64,000 nucleotides of DNA from Planctomycetaceae bacterium (GTDB lineage: Bacteria; Planctomycetota; Planctomycetia; Planctomycetales; Planctomycetaceae). Both the position numbers and the translations under genes were made by a program. The stretch is from the NCBI GenBank assembly GCA_024742875.1, contig JANSXP010000025.1:22178-86177 (forward strand). Reading direction: 5' to 3'. The notes under the pieces were generated by a model, which searched no databases, was not told the DNA's origin, and saw only the letters and a program-made list of their open reading frames with translations. How positions within the stretch are numbered: position 1 is the first letter of the stretch; the number at the start of each line of letters is the position of its first letter. Below are positions 48,102 through 56,542 of the stretch, in pieces.

Positions 48102-48560
48102 ATGTCACCTCGAGCTTCGCTGGGACTATCCGATGAGACGATTGCCAGTTTGAAGTCTTTGATCCAGACGCATATCCAATGCCGGCACCGCTGCAATCGC
48201 TGTCTCGATCGCGTCAAAGCCCCAATCGCCAGAGCGGAACTCCGACGGCTGTCCGCCCTTCATCACCGACAGGCTGGAGAGTTGCAGTCCATCGTCTGGT
48301 CAAGTGAGAGAGGGGCTGACCGAGCTGAGAGCATCGTGGACGCTCTGCAACTGACTCGAAATCGGGTGCTGAAAAGCCTCACGACTCAGACGGTCGATCT
48401 GGCGGACGTCGCCAGTAAAGAACGGGCGGCCCAGGCCAGGTATGACGAGGCCATTGGGCGAAATGACCAGCAGGTACGAACTCTGCTGAAACAGCAGAAA
48501 ATGAACCTGGGCGAAGTCGCCAACCGACTGGTCGCCACGGATTCGCCGGGTCCCATTTGA
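48102..48560 (+). CDS. Divergent PA2169/DUF2383-like helical protein
   Basis: 152 residues, AAGGAG ribosome site. TIASLKSLIQTHIQCRHRCNRCLDRVKAPIARAELRRLSALHHRQAGELQSIV and ERAAQARYDEAIGRNDQQVRTLLKQQ follow the four-helix pattern of the family better represented at 58496. Family members are small cytoplasmic stress-associated proteins of unknown activity. The similarity is weak and the call rests partly on the shared neighbourhood. Confidence 0.6.
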   Translation: MSPRASLGLSDETIASLKSLIQTHIQCRHRCNRCLDRVKAPIARAELRRLSALHHRQAGELQSIVWSSERGADRAESIVDALQLTRNRVLKSLTTQTVDLADVASKERAAQARYDEAIGRNDQQVRTLLKQQKMNLGEVANRLVATDSPGPI

Positions 48561-48600
48561 TCTGCAATTGAATGAACAATTCCACTCCTGACTGGCAGCG

Positions 48601-50106
48601 TTGCTCGTGAAAGATAGTGTCTCCAAAAAAGTCCTGCTGGTCGTCATCGATGCATTGTCCGACGACGTCGTACAACGAGCTTTGCAGGCCGGCCGACTGC
48701 CGACGCTGGCTCGACTTGCCAGCGCCGGGCATCTGACACAATCCGTCTCTGTATTTCCGTCGATTACTCCGGCCGCAACGGCCTCGATAGCAACCGGCGC
48801 GTATCCCGCTGACCACGGTATTTCGGGCGCCTACTGGTGGAACAAACAGACGAATCAGGTGGCCTATTTCGGTTCCGACCCCTGGGTCATTCTACAGGAA
48901 GGTCCCGGCGCGTTTTTTCGCGACTTTATGGTCGGCCTCAACGAACAATATCTACACGCGCCGACAGTTTTTGAAACCGTCGAATCGCAGCAGAAGTCGG
49001 CTGCCGTGATCAACTTCATGTGGTTTCGCGGAAGGACACCTCACAAGGTGAATGCCCCGCTGCTGATCGATCTTCTGAGCGAGGGAGACATTCCCGATAT
49101 TGTTCACGGCCCGACCCACCTGCATCTGGGAGACTTCGTTTCCTCGTCGGCCATGCAACAGGGCAGCCAGCCTCCCACAACGGGTGGCCTGGCAAAACGA
49201 TATGGCTTTCATGACGACTGCTCGTCAGACGTGATGCAGCGGCTGTTTGCAGGGCCCACCGCATCGTGGCCTGACTTCACACTCGCCTATTTCCCCAACA
49301 ACGACTTTGTCAGTCACAACGTAGGACCTGCCGAAGCAGTTTCCACTGTCGAAGAGGTTGACACCCACATCGCCACACTGTTCCGACAGATGGGTGGGAT
49401 TGATCGTTTTCTTGAGCGTTTCTGCATCGTCATCTGCGGTGATCATTCGCAAAGCCAGACATGGCCAAAGCAGCAGAAAAGAGAAATTTGTCTTCACGAT
49501 CGCCTGGGCAGTTTTCGACAGGTGCCAACAGGGCAGTCATGGAGCGACGAGGATCAGATTCTCATTTGTCCCAATCTGAGGGCCGCACAGATTTATCATC
49601 ACCCTGACCTGCCCACACGTCGCCAACGACATCTGGTGTCCGACCTGCTGGCAGAAGATGGTGTTGATCAGGTTTTTCTGCGTCACCCGAATGAATTTGA
49701 AGTTCTGACATCGGACAGAGGCACCTGCCGATTCCGACAGTCAACCAAAGGCTGCGTGATAGATGACTACAACAACACGTGGGACATCACCGGCAGTCCC
49801 GCCGCGGTGGATGCGTCCATTGAGAACGGCAAGCTCACCTATGGCGACTATCCGAACGCGCTGGAACGGATCGCGGGGGGCTTCTGCGACCAGAGCGCTT
49901 CTTTGTGGGTGACCGCCCGGCCAGGTCATGAGTTTCGTGTGGCCGAAACACACACCAGCACTGGCGGCTCACACGGAAGCCTGCATCGGCTCGACTCCAT
50001 CTCGCCTCTGTTTGTCGCTGGACTGCCGCTCGGCGTTAGCATGCCGCAGAATGTGCGGACAGTAGACATTGCACCATTGTGCCACCGCGTGCTGGGCACC
50101 GGTTGA
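48601..50106 (+). CDS. Alkaline phosphatase-superfamily phosphodiesterase/pyrophosphatase
   Basis: About 501 residues. KKVLLVVIDALSDDVVQRALQAGRLPTLARLASAGHLTQSVSVFPSITPAATASIATGAYPADHGISGAYWW matches nucleotide pyrophosphatase/phosphodiesterase-like enzymes, with Asp in VIDAL and Thr in PSITPAA as metal and nucleophile positions. Later DFTLAYFPNNDFVSHNVGP and FCIVICGDHSQSQ give further Asp/His metal ligands, and GGSHGSLHR the last His. There is no signal peptide. The start is uncertain (TTG 48601 or GTG 48607). Confidence 0.8.
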   Translation: MLVKDSVSKKVLLVVIDALSDDVVQRALQAGRLPTLARLASAGHLTQSVSVFPSITPAATASIATGAYPADHGISGAYWWNKQTNQVAYFGSDPWVILQEGPGAFFRDFMVGLNEQYLHAPTVFETVESQQKSAAVINFMWFRGRTPHKVNAPLLIDLLSEGDIPDIVHGPTHLHLGDFVSSSAMQQGSQPPTTGGLAKRYGFHDDCSSDVMQRLFAGPTASWPDFTLAYFPNNDFVSHNVGPAEAVSTVEEVDTHIATLFRQMGGIDRFLERFCIVICGDHSQSQTWPKQQKREICLHDRLGSFRQVPTGQSWSDEDQILICPNLRAAQIYHHPDLPTRRQRHLVSDLLAEDGVDQVFLRHPNEFEVLTSDRGTCRFRQSTKGCVIDDYNNTWDITGSPAAVDASIENGKLTYGDYPNALERIAGGFCDQSASLWVTARPGHEFRVAETHTSTGGSHGSLHRLDSISPLFVAGLPLGVSMPQNVRTVDIAPLCHRVLGTG

Positions 50107-50162
50107 GCACGGTCCGGCGAGTGGCATCAGCGAACTGGTCCCGTCAGTGGAGCAGCCCCCAT

Positions 50163-50186
50163 AAAAAAAGCCGCCCGATGGGCGGC
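50163..50186 (-). terminator. Rho-independent terminator for the 50236 gene
   Basis: Minus strand GCCGCCC-ATC-GGGCGGC followed by seven Ts. Perfect 7-bp stem. Confidence 0.85.
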
Positions 50187-50235
50187 AAACTGTTAGTGGG
50201 GTAAGCGTCACAGCCGGTTGACCTCCTGATCGGCG

Positions 50236-50598
50236 CTACTCTTTTGATGTGTCGGTTTCGCGGATGGCGTCAGCGGCCTGCTCCAGGTTTTGGCCGGCGG
50301 CATCGGCCGCCTTCTTCAACTGCTCTTCAGCCGCCTCTCCGGCTTGTTCCAGTTTCTTCGCAGCTGCCTCTGATGCGTCCTGCCACTCGGAACTGGCCTT
50401 GCGGCCCGCCTCCCTGATCGCATTCCCCGCATCATCGACCACGTCTTTTCCTTTGTTAATCGCCTGCTGCGTGTCACGGCGGACTTCCGTTTTGTCGAAT
50501 GTTGCAGACGCCGAGGAACCATCATTCGAAACGGTAATCCAGCCTGCAATAACCATGGCTCCAACCAACAAAACAGCGACAAACAGCGCTTTCATCAT
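50236..50598 (-). CDS. Membrane-anchored Ala/Glu/Lys-rich helical stress protein
   Basis: 120 residues. One N-terminal hydrophobic helix (ALFVAVLLVGAMVIAGWITV) and then a long amphipathic helix with repeating NAIREAGRKASSEWQDASEAAAKKLEQAGEAAEEQLKKAADAAGQNLEQAADAI, similar to YtxH/apolipoprotein-like bacterial stress proteins. AAGGAAG precedes the ATG. Sigma-54-like promoter 46 bases upstream and a terminator downstream make it a single-gene unit. Function unknown. Confidence 0.75.
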   Translation of the reverse strand: MMKALFVAVLLVGAMVIAGWITVSNDGSSASATFDKTEVRRDTQQAINKGKDVVDDAGNAIREAGRKASSEWQDASEAAAKKLEQAGEAAEEQLKKAADAAGQNLEQAADAIRETDTSKE

Positions 50599-50643
50599 TC
50601 TTCCTTTCAAATTGAGTTTCGAATCAGACGGCCAGCACTCATT

Positions 50644-50658
50644 GCAGCAACTGTGCCA
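50644..50658 (-). promoter_or_regulatory. Candidate sigma-54 promoter for 50236 gene
   Basis: Minus strand TGGCAC-AGTTG-CTGC-A, 46 bases before the ATG. Confidence 0.7.
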
Positions 50659-50735
50659 ATTGCATTTTCCTGTCGAAGATGCTGCTCGCACCAGGGCTCA
50701 GACAGGTTTCTCGGCCCCCTGTGCGGGCTGATCGA

Positions 50736-51056
50736 TCACGCTGGTGGATGAGCCACCGCGTTGAAACTCAGTCCGGATTCGTGCCCCGCCACAGATACGC
50801 CACGGCGAAAGATAAAGTACCTGCGAAACGGAAGCTGTGGACGTACCCGATAGGGCCTTACATGCCGTGGCAATCGCTTCCAGTTGCGGTGATAGCGATC
50901 GAACCAGCGGAAGTTTCGGTCATACTGTCGCAGCAGCTGCCTGTGCTGTCGCGCGCGTTTTCGGTCGAATGGCTTCGTTGTATCAGCCGACACCGCTGGC
51001 ATCGACAGGGCCAGCAGAGTGAAGATTGTCGGCAGCAGCAAACGTGGAACATTCAT
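50736..51056 (-). CDS. Small secreted Arg-rich protein
   Basis: 106 residues. Signal peptide LLLPTIFTLLALSMPAVSA, then a very basic and aromatic body (KRARQHRQLLRQYDRNFRWFDRYHRNWKRLPRHVRPYRVRP). No family recognised. Possible nucleic-acid or polyanion binding in the periplasm is speculation. It lies between the Ala-rich helical protein gene and the response regulator gene, same strand. GAGGAG lies before the start. Confidence 0.6.
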   Translation of the reverse strand: MNVPRLLLPTIFTLLALSMPAVSADTTKPFDRKRARQHRQLLRQYDRNFRWFDRYHRNWKRLPRHVRPYRVRPQLPFRRYFIFRRGVSVAGHESGLSFNAVAHPPA

Positions 51057-51164
51057 ACGGATCTCCTCTGTGAGAGCAACTTGTAGGGCCGACCCTGTGT
51101 CGCGCCCTTATGTGCTCTGCCGCAAGAACCGTTCCGAACGTTTGACGAGTGCCTTGCCGTGAAC

Positions 51165-52631
51165 TCAGCGTGACTGGGAGTCGTCACCCGACAACGAAAC
51201 CTGCTTGTCCAGCGAGATTCCGAACTGCTTCACTCGATCTCGCACCTTGCCGCGCGTGATTCCCAGCAGTCTCGCTGCCTGAGACTGATTGCCGTCAACG
51301 TGCTGCAGCACTCGTGTGAACAGCCATCTTTCCATCTGCTCGAGGGTCTCTGCATACAGATCCTCACTGCCGGATGACAGCTGACGAGTCACAAACGGCG
51401 ACAGATCAGAAGGTACCCCTGTCGACTCGACACCAGGTGCTTCTGACCGTGGGCTTTCCGCTGAATGCAGTTCCTCAGGCAGACACGCGGGAACAATCAC
51501 CGGGCCGGTTGCATGCAGCATCGCCTGCCGGACCACACTTTGCAGTTCCCGCACATTGCCGGGCCAATGATACTCCTTCAGCACAGCGAGCGCTTCCGGA
51601 GAAATTCCTTCAAAGTCGGGGCGATTCATGGAGGTTGCCCAGACGTTCATGTAGTGCTCAAGCAGATGGTCGACGTCCCCCTCACGCTCCCGCAATGGCG
51701 GCAGCTGAATCGTCACACCATTGAGGCGGTAATACAGGTCCTCCCGAAAGTCACCGTCTTCCACCATCTGGTCCAGATCGAGATTCGTGGCGGCAATGAT
51801 GCGAACATCAGTTCGAATGGTCTTGTTTCCGCCGACACGCTCGAACTCCTGCTGCTGCAGCAACCGCAACACCTTGCCCTGTACCAGAGGCGACATATCG
51901 CCGACTTCGTCAAGAAAGATGGTTCCGCCGTTGCACGCCTCAAACTTCCCGATGCGGGTCTTGTCCGCGCCCGTAAAAGCGCCTTTCTCATGGCCGAACA
52001 GCTCACTTTCCAGCAGAGCGTCCGGCAGTGCGGCGCAATTGATTGACATGAAGCACTCGCTACGCCGATCGCTGTTCTGATAGACAGCACGAGCGACAAG
52101 TTCCTTGCCCGTCCCACTTTCTCCGCGGATGAGTACGGGAACTTTCTGCGCGGCCACCCGCCCAATGGCTTTGAAGACATCGACCATCGCGGGACTTTGC
52201 CCAATGAAGGACTGACTGTCCGCAGCCTGCGTCTCGCCTGCAGGAAGAGCCACGGGCGTCTTCATCATTCGCCGCGTATCGATGGCCTGTTCCACCAAAT
52301 CCGTCAGGGCGACCAGATCGAGCGGCTTGGTCACATAATCGTAGCCACCCAGTTGCATCGCGCGGATGGCCGTCGCACTGTCGGTTCCTGACGTGATAAA
52401 GATGACGGGCAGCTTTTTGTCCTGCTCGTGAATGACCTTAAAAACGTCCAGTCCCGTCGTCCCAGGCAGCATGATGTCCAGGATCACAACTTCCGGGTTT
52501 TGCTGCTCAACAGCAGCCAACCCTTCTTCTGCGCTGCCGGCCGAGGCGACCGACAGACTCACTTTGACAAGCGCTCGGCTCACCATTTCGCAGACAGTTC
52601 GATCGTCGTCGATCACAAGGACGTTCAGCAT
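51165..52631 (-). CDS. Sigma-54-dependent response regulator (NtrC family)
   Basis: 488 residues. Receiver domain (NVLVIDDDRT; phosphoacceptor D52 in VVILDIMLPG; K in YVTKPLD). AAA+ domain with Walker A GESGTGKE (~170), the sigma-54 contact loop GAFTGA (~220), Walker B GTIFLDEVGDM and the R-finger region. The C-terminal Fis-type helix-turn-helix is NQSAARLLGITRGKVRDRVKQFGI. It activates sigma-54 holoenzyme at -24/-12 promoters. Ten candidate sites surround it, so it is the obvious candidate activator (inference). Confidence 0.93.
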   Translation of the reverse strand: MLNVLVIDDDRTVCEMVSRALVKVSLSVASAGSAEEGLAAVEQQNPEVVILDIMLPGTTGLDVFKVIHEQDKKLPVIFITSGTDSATAIRAMQLGGYDYVTKPLDLVALTDLVEQAIDTRRMMKTPVALPAGETQAADSQSFIGQSPAMVDVFKAIGRVAAQKVPVLIRGESGTGKELVARAVYQNSDRRSECFMSINCAALPDALLESELFGHEKGAFTGADKTRIGKFEACNGGTIFLDEVGDMSPLVQGKVLRLLQQQEFERVGGNKTIRTDVRIIAATNLDLDQMVEDGDFREDLYYRLNGVTIQLPPLREREGDVDHLLEHYMNVWATSMNRPDFEGISPEALAVLKEYHWPGNVRELQSVVRQAMLHATGPVIVPACLPEELHSAESPRSEAPGVESTGVPSDLSPFVTRQLSSGSEDLYAETLEQMERWLFTRVLQHVDGNQSQAARLLGITRGKVRDRVKQFGISLDKQVSLSGDDSQSR

Positions 52632-52806
52632 AGTTCTTCGTTTGCAGGGCGTTTCGCGGGGTCGTTCGGCGGCCGATAGTCTACCGCGACGACACTAATT
52701 CACCAGAGCCTGCGCCAAAGAACGACCAATGATCGCCCGGCGATCAGTGTGGTCGATGGGCTGTCAACACTCCCCACAACCCGCTGGGAAAACGTTGAAT
52801 CACGGC

Positions 52807-52821
52807 TGGCACGCGCTTTGC
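52807..52821 (+). promoter_or_regulatory. Candidate sigma-54 promoter for 52861 gene
   Basis: TGGCAC-GCGCT-TTGC, 40 bases before the ATG. Close to consensus. Confidence 0.75.
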
Positions 52822-52860
52822 GTAACTGCCTGCTGACATTTGAAAACAGAAAGGAACGTC

Positions 52861-53361
52861 ATGGTCGGTACCGCACAACTCAGACAGAACAGCCAGAAAA
52901 ACCTCGATGGGAACCACAGTGGCCGCGTGGTCGCACACATCGTGGGGGCTCATGCCGGAGAGCTGCGTCTGGACATCGACCTTCCGGAAGTGGAGTCGGT
53001 CAGACACGCTCTGGACTCCGTGAGACTCGTCATCCCCGGGGAGGGCTCGCCTCTGGCACCCATCTCCGTGGTCGGTGAGGATGGCCATTACATCATCTCC
53101 TTCTTTTCTGCCGACATTGCGAACGCCGGCCATCTCCCGGCGGAGGCGGTCGTCTGCTGGGAAACCACTGGTCGAGAACATCGGATGCGATCCGTCGATA
53201 TCTCGTCCGCCACCCGAGTGCAGCGAGCGGAGGGTGCAGCGGCTGTCAGTATCCCCGGCTCGACCCCTCACGGAGCCTATCCACGCACCGTCATCCTGCT
53301 GGCCGTGGGTGCTCTGGCCATGTCACTGCTGGGGATCTTCGTCGTGCTGCTGCAGAAATAA
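52861..53361 (+). CDS. C-terminally anchored membrane protein of unknown function
   Basis: 166 residues with no N-terminal signal. The soluble part is beta-rich (GRVVAHIVGAHAGELRLDIDLPEVESVRHALDSVRLVIPGEG), and one transmembrane helix lies at the end (TVILLAVGALAMSLLGIFVVLL). AAAGGAA ribosome site. First gene of a probable two-gene transcript with the AI-2E-type permease (41 bases later). Family not recognised. Confidence 0.65.
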   Translation: MVGTAQLRQNSQKNLDGNHSGRVVAHIVGAHAGELRLDIDLPEVESVRHALDSVRLVIPGEGSPLAPISVVGEDGHYIISFFSADIANAGHLPAEAVVCWETTGREHRMRSVDISSATRVQRAEGAAAVSIPGSTPHGAYPRTVILLAVGALAMSLLGIFVVLLQK

Positions 53362-53402
53362 CAGACGTGGTCGACGCGCATCTGAGAAAGAATGCTGAGC
53401 AA

Positions 53403-54545
53403 ATGTCAGATTCCTCTGAGGACACAACGCAATCATCACCCCGTTTTTGGTGGGACCTGCATCTGTGGCAGATGAAACCCATCCAGGACGTTTTCTGGCT
53501 GATCCTGGCCATTTCACTGATCTGGGCGGGCTACATCCTCCGGGGTGTGTTTATTCCAATGCTCGTCGCATTCGCAGCCGCCTACACGGTCGAGCCATGG
53601 CTTATTCAGCTGGAGAAACGCTGGCGACTGCCTCGCACACTGGTGATTTCCGGCGGCGTTGTACTCGCATCCATCGCTGGTCTGGCCGCGACGATTGTGC
53701 TGGGCCCACAGATCGTCGCTCAGATTGATCAGCTCATTGGCAAAACGCCCGTCTATGCGGCCACGGTGGCGGACCTCAGCCTGCAGTACACCGGCAATGA
53801 CTGGCTCAGAGACATATTCCGCGGCCAGTTTCCCGGGATTAACGAACAGCTCATCGCTGGTGGAGCACAGCATGTGGAGGGCACCATGCGACTTTTGATC
53901 GACGCCGCTTCGGGAACCAGTTACTTCATCACAGCCATCCTGCTGATCCCCATTTATTTCGTGTTCATCGCATGGAACTACGGCCCGCTATTGGAGCGTC
54001 TGAAAGAACTCCTGCCGTCTGCGAACCGAGATCGCATCCTCCAATTGGCCGCGCGGATGGATTCTGCCGTGGGCAACTTTATCCGTGGGCGCCTCAGCGT
54101 TTGCTTTTGGATGATCCTGATGTTTTCCGCCGGCTTCTGGCTGGTCGATGTGCCGTACTGGTTTCTGCTCGGATGCGGAACGGGAATGCTGAGTTTCATT
54201 CCCTTTGCTGCAGTCATCGGATGTGTGATGGCTGTTGTCGTGCAGTGCCTGGAAGCCTCGACGACGGGCAGTAGTGAGACATGGCTGCAGGCCGCTATGT
54301 GGCCTGTCCTTGTGTACTGCCTCGTCCAGCTGTTTGAAGGCTGGGTGCTCACTCCGTGGATCCAGAGCCAGTCAATGTCGATGAGCCCGGTGACCGTCTT
54401 TGTGGTGCTGATGATTGGCGGCTCGCTGGGTGGTCTGTACGGACTGCTCCTTGCGATTCCTCTTGCCGGCTGCCTGCGAGTTCTGGGCGAAGAACTACTG
54501 ACCCCAAAGCTCGAATCCTGGGCGGCCGACGCCAGTCGCAGCTAG
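53403..54545 (+). CDS. AI-2E family transporter/permease
   Basis: 380 residues. Six to eight hydrophobic helices in the family pattern: an N-terminal pair (DVFWLILAISLIWAGYILRGVFIPMLVAFAAAYTVEPWLIQLE), a central soluble region, then GTSYFITAILLIPIYFVFIAWNYG, ...LVDVPYWFLLGCGTGMLSFIPFAAVIGCVMAVVVQ and LFEGWVLTPWIQSQSMSMSPVTVFVVLMIGGSLGGLYGLLLAIPLAG. Members export AI-2 or act as Na+/H+ antiporters; substrate here is unknown. The context suggests a stress role. The ATG at 53403 is preferred to a GTG at 53367. Confidence 0.85.
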   Translation: MSDSSEDTTQSSPRFWWDLHLWQMKPIQDVFWLILAISLIWAGYILRGVFIPMLVAFAAAYTVEPWLIQLEKRWRLPRTLVISGGVVLASIAGLAATIVLGPQIVAQIDQLIGKTPVYAATVADLSLQYTGNDWLRDIFRGQFPGINEQLIAGGAQHVEGTMRLLIDAASGTSYFITAILLIPIYFVFIAWNYGPLLERLKELLPSANRDRILQLAARMDSAVGNFIRGRLSVCFWMILMFSAGFWLVDVPYWFLLGCGTGMLSFIPFAAVIGCVMAVVVQCLEASTTGSSETWLQAAMWPVLVYCLVQLFEGWVLTPWIQSQSMSMSPVTVFVVLMIGGSLGGLYGLLLAIPLAGCLRVLGEELLTPKLESWAADASRS

Positions 54546-54562
54546 CCGCCAACTGCTGTTAG

Positions 54563-54577
54563 CGGCACAAGACCTGC
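54563..54577 (+). promoter_or_regulatory. Candidate sigma-54 promoter for PP2C-like gene
   Basis: CGGCAC-AAGAC-CTGC-A, 37 bases before the ATG. First base of the -24 box differs from consensus. Confidence 0.5.
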
Positions 54578-54613
54578 ACCGCATTTCGCCAACTGACAAC
54601 TGAGAAAGGAACA

Positions 54614-55522
54614 ATGATGATTCTCAATATGGACTGTTACGGTATTCGCACCAGCATCGGTAGCGACGTAGCCACGCAGCAATTTCTCACCGCCGACTTC
54701 AATCGTTCGGTGCAGATTCACCACACGAGCCTTGACGTTCCCGACGAATCGCGTGCGTTTGGACGCTCGCAGGGAAAGCTAATGATGGTCGCTGAAGGAC
54801 TGGGCAACGCAGACTCTGCCAGCCGTGCCTGCACGATCGCTCTGGATGCCGTCACGCGACACCTGCTGAACGTTGTGCCAAATCAAGCCGCAGCAGACCC
54901 CGGTGGCTCAGCCATCGAACGGATGCTCAAAGATGCCCTGAAACGCGGCCAGTCAACCATGAACCGCGAAGGTCGGGTGATTGACGCGCACGCGGGTATG
55001 GCGGCCGAGGTGACTGTTGCCTACATCGCCTGGCCGACCGCGCACGTCGTGCAGGCTGGGCGGACCGCCGCATTTCTGTGGCGTACCGGAAAGGTCGACA
55101 GAATTGGTGCCCAGGCGCCGGCGGAGACCATCGGAGGGATGTCGGACCAGCTTTACCCTGCCTATACACGGACGGAGCTGCGAATGGGCGACAAACTCCT
55201 GCTGTGTGCCCACGGCGTCTCACGCCACCTTGACGAATTTCAGCTGGCCAGCCAGCTCTCTGAACCGCTGTCTGCCGAACAGCTCTGCCAGAACATTATC
55301 ACTGCGGCCTCAGCTCTGGACACCGCCGAGCACTGCGGGGTCGTGGCCCGTTTTGACGAAGGGCTTTCTGAAGAGCCCGCAACTCCACTCGGAACGCTGC
55401 CGGCAGGATCTGCGAATGACGAGCCACATCGTGACCACAGGAAGGATCAGGACGAGGCGTCCCGGCAGGCGGCCTGTCTTGAACAACAGCAAAGTGATGT
55501 CCCCAGCGCTCCGGTGAATTAG
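54614..55522 (+). CDS. PP2C-like protein with degenerate active site (probable pseudophosphatase)
   Basis: 302 residues. The order of elements follows PP2C/PPM phosphatases: KLMMVAEGLGNADSASRACTIALDAVTRHLLN in place of VADGMGG...AS, AGRTAAFLW in place of GDSR, and KLLLCAHGVSRHLDEFQL in place of LCSDGL, then EHCGVVARFDEG in place of DN-V. The metal-binding Asp residues of all these motifs are changed (D to E, D to R-region, D to H, D to E/H), so catalysis by the usual two-metal mechanism is unlikely. It may bind a phosphoprotein or a partner. Its ~55-residue tail is acidic and Gln/Asp-rich. Confidence 0.68.
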   Translation: MMILNMDCYGIRTSIGSDVATQQFLTADFNRSVQIHHTSLDVPDESRAFGRSQGKLMMVAEGLGNADSASRACTIALDAVTRHLLNVVPNQAAADPGGSAIERMLKDALKRGQSTMNREGRVIDAHAGMAAEVTVAYIAWPTAHVVQAGRTAAFLWRTGKVDRIGAQAPAETIGGMSDQLYPAYTRTELRMGDKLLLCAHGVSRHLDEFQLASQLSEPLSAEQLCQNIITAASALDTAEHCGVVARFDEGLSEEPATPLGTLPAGSANDEPHRDHRKDQDEASRQAACLEQQQSDVPSAPVN

Positions 55523-55561
55523 CCGGACGTCGCTTGCCATACGTTAGACACCCTTGTGTTC

Positions 55562-55575
55562 CACTCACGTGAGTG
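55562..55575. repeat. Perfect 14-bp palindrome upstream of csbD-like gene
   Basis: CACTCACGTGAGTG is fully self-complementary, 43 bases before the CsbD start. A regulator site is possible; no second copy was noticed. Confidence 0.55.
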
Positions 55576-55618
55576 AAGCACGTACTCACTGAGAGATTGC
55601 TGACAGAAAGGAATAGAA

Positions 55619-55807
55619 ATGACACTGGAAGAATTTGAAGCCAACATGCTGGAACTGAAAGGTCGCATCAAAGCCGGATGGGGCCATCTGACGGATGACG
55701 AAATCGCCATCATCAATGGTGAGTTCGATCAGTTTGTTGGCAAGCTGAAGAAGAAACTGGCCGCCGACAAAGACCTCCATGAATTTCAGATGACGAATGA
55801 AAAGTAA
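55619..55807 (+). CDS. CsbD family stress protein
   Basis: 62 residues. LELKGRIKAGWGHLTDDEIAIINGEFDQFVGKLKKKL follows the CsbD pattern (LKGKvK..WG.LTDDdl..i.Gk.dql.Gk). AGAAAGGA lies upstream. CsbD proteins are small, soluble, general-stress-induced proteins of unknown activity. The gene ends with a strong terminator. It may be on the transcript from 54563 or have its own promoter. Confidence 0.85.
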   Translation: MTLEEFEANMLELKGRIKAGWGHLTDDEIAIINGEFDQFVGKLKKKLAADKDLHEFQMTNEK

Positions 55808-55848
55808 GCACGAGACACAGGAGTTGTGTTCGGCCCGGCACAACTCTC

Positions 55849-55881
55849 GGGCGGTGGTCTTCCTGGATCACCGCCCTTTTT
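55849..55881 (+). terminator. Rho-independent terminator
   Basis: GGGCGGTG and CACCGCCC form an 8-bp stem with a 12-base loop, followed by TTTTT. Confidence 0.85.
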
Positions 55882-56023
55882 GTTGCGCGCGGATGACGCG
55901 GGCGAGTGAAGCCTGATGGGGAACCGCACTTGGCCTGCCGGCTGTGCGAGCGGCCTGACAGTTGAACCACCAGTCTTCGCGTCTCGTCGCACGCCTGATG
56001 TGCCACAAGCCGTCACCGACTGT

Positions 56024-56038
56024 TGGCACGCGACTTGC
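56024..56038 (+). promoter_or_regulatory. Candidate sigma-54 promoter for 56087 gene and MscS operon
   Basis: TGGCAC-GCGAC-TTGC-A is a near-consensus match, 49 bases before the GTG. It lies inside the longer open frame, supporting the later start. Confidence 0.75.
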
Positions 56039-56086
56039 ATTGCTTTCCCCTGTTCACCAACAACAACTCAAGACAGGAGAATTACC

Positions 56087-56455
56087 GTGCTGATTGACAG
56101 CCTTTTCGTCATTGCGACCGACGGTCAAAAAGATCTCGTGACTTCCACTTTTTCTGTTGGTCCCGACGGAGAGCAGGAAGCCGTTCTGATCTTCACGTCA
56201 GAACAACGGGCGTCAGAATACATTGAAGCAGCGGGATGGCAGGCATCCGAGACCGCTGCCCAGCTGGCCCCCGAGGCCGTTGAGAAATGGCTCCGACACG
56301 CCGCGGCTGATTCCGTGACCTACGTCGCGGTCGATCCGTTCCGAGAAATTCGGGAGGGCCAGCGATTCGTCCCCATCAATGAACTGCTCAGGCACCAGAC
56401 GCCAGAGCAGCTTGTGCACCACATTTGCGGCGCCTCTGTCTCAACCTCGGTGTAG
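56087..56455 (+). CDS. Small soluble protein of unknown function
   Basis: 122 residues from a GTG with AGGAG seven bases ahead. Starts MLIDSLFVIATDGQKDLVTSTFSVGPDGEQEAVLIFTSEQRASEYIEAAGWQ, a mixed alpha/beta protein without signal or membrane segments. No family recognised. First gene of a probable transcript with the MscS-type channel. Confidence 0.6.
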   Translation: MLIDSLFVIATDGQKDLVTSTFSVGPDGEQEAVLIFTSEQRASEYIEAAGWQASETAAQLAPEAVEKWLRHAAADSVTYVAVDPFREIREGQRFVPINELLRHQTPEQLVHHICGASVSTSV

Positions 56456-56542
56456 GCGTGAATCCGGGATCACAGTGAAGACCCACGGGTGCCGCCATCC
56501 GGCGTCACCACGAGCCAGACAGAAATCGATGATCTGCCATCC

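Noticed and set aside
50920..51164. Possible sigma-54 promoter before the Arg-rich secreted protein
   Set aside because: A GGCC...TTGC pair exists but its spacing is one base too long and the -24 box is poor.
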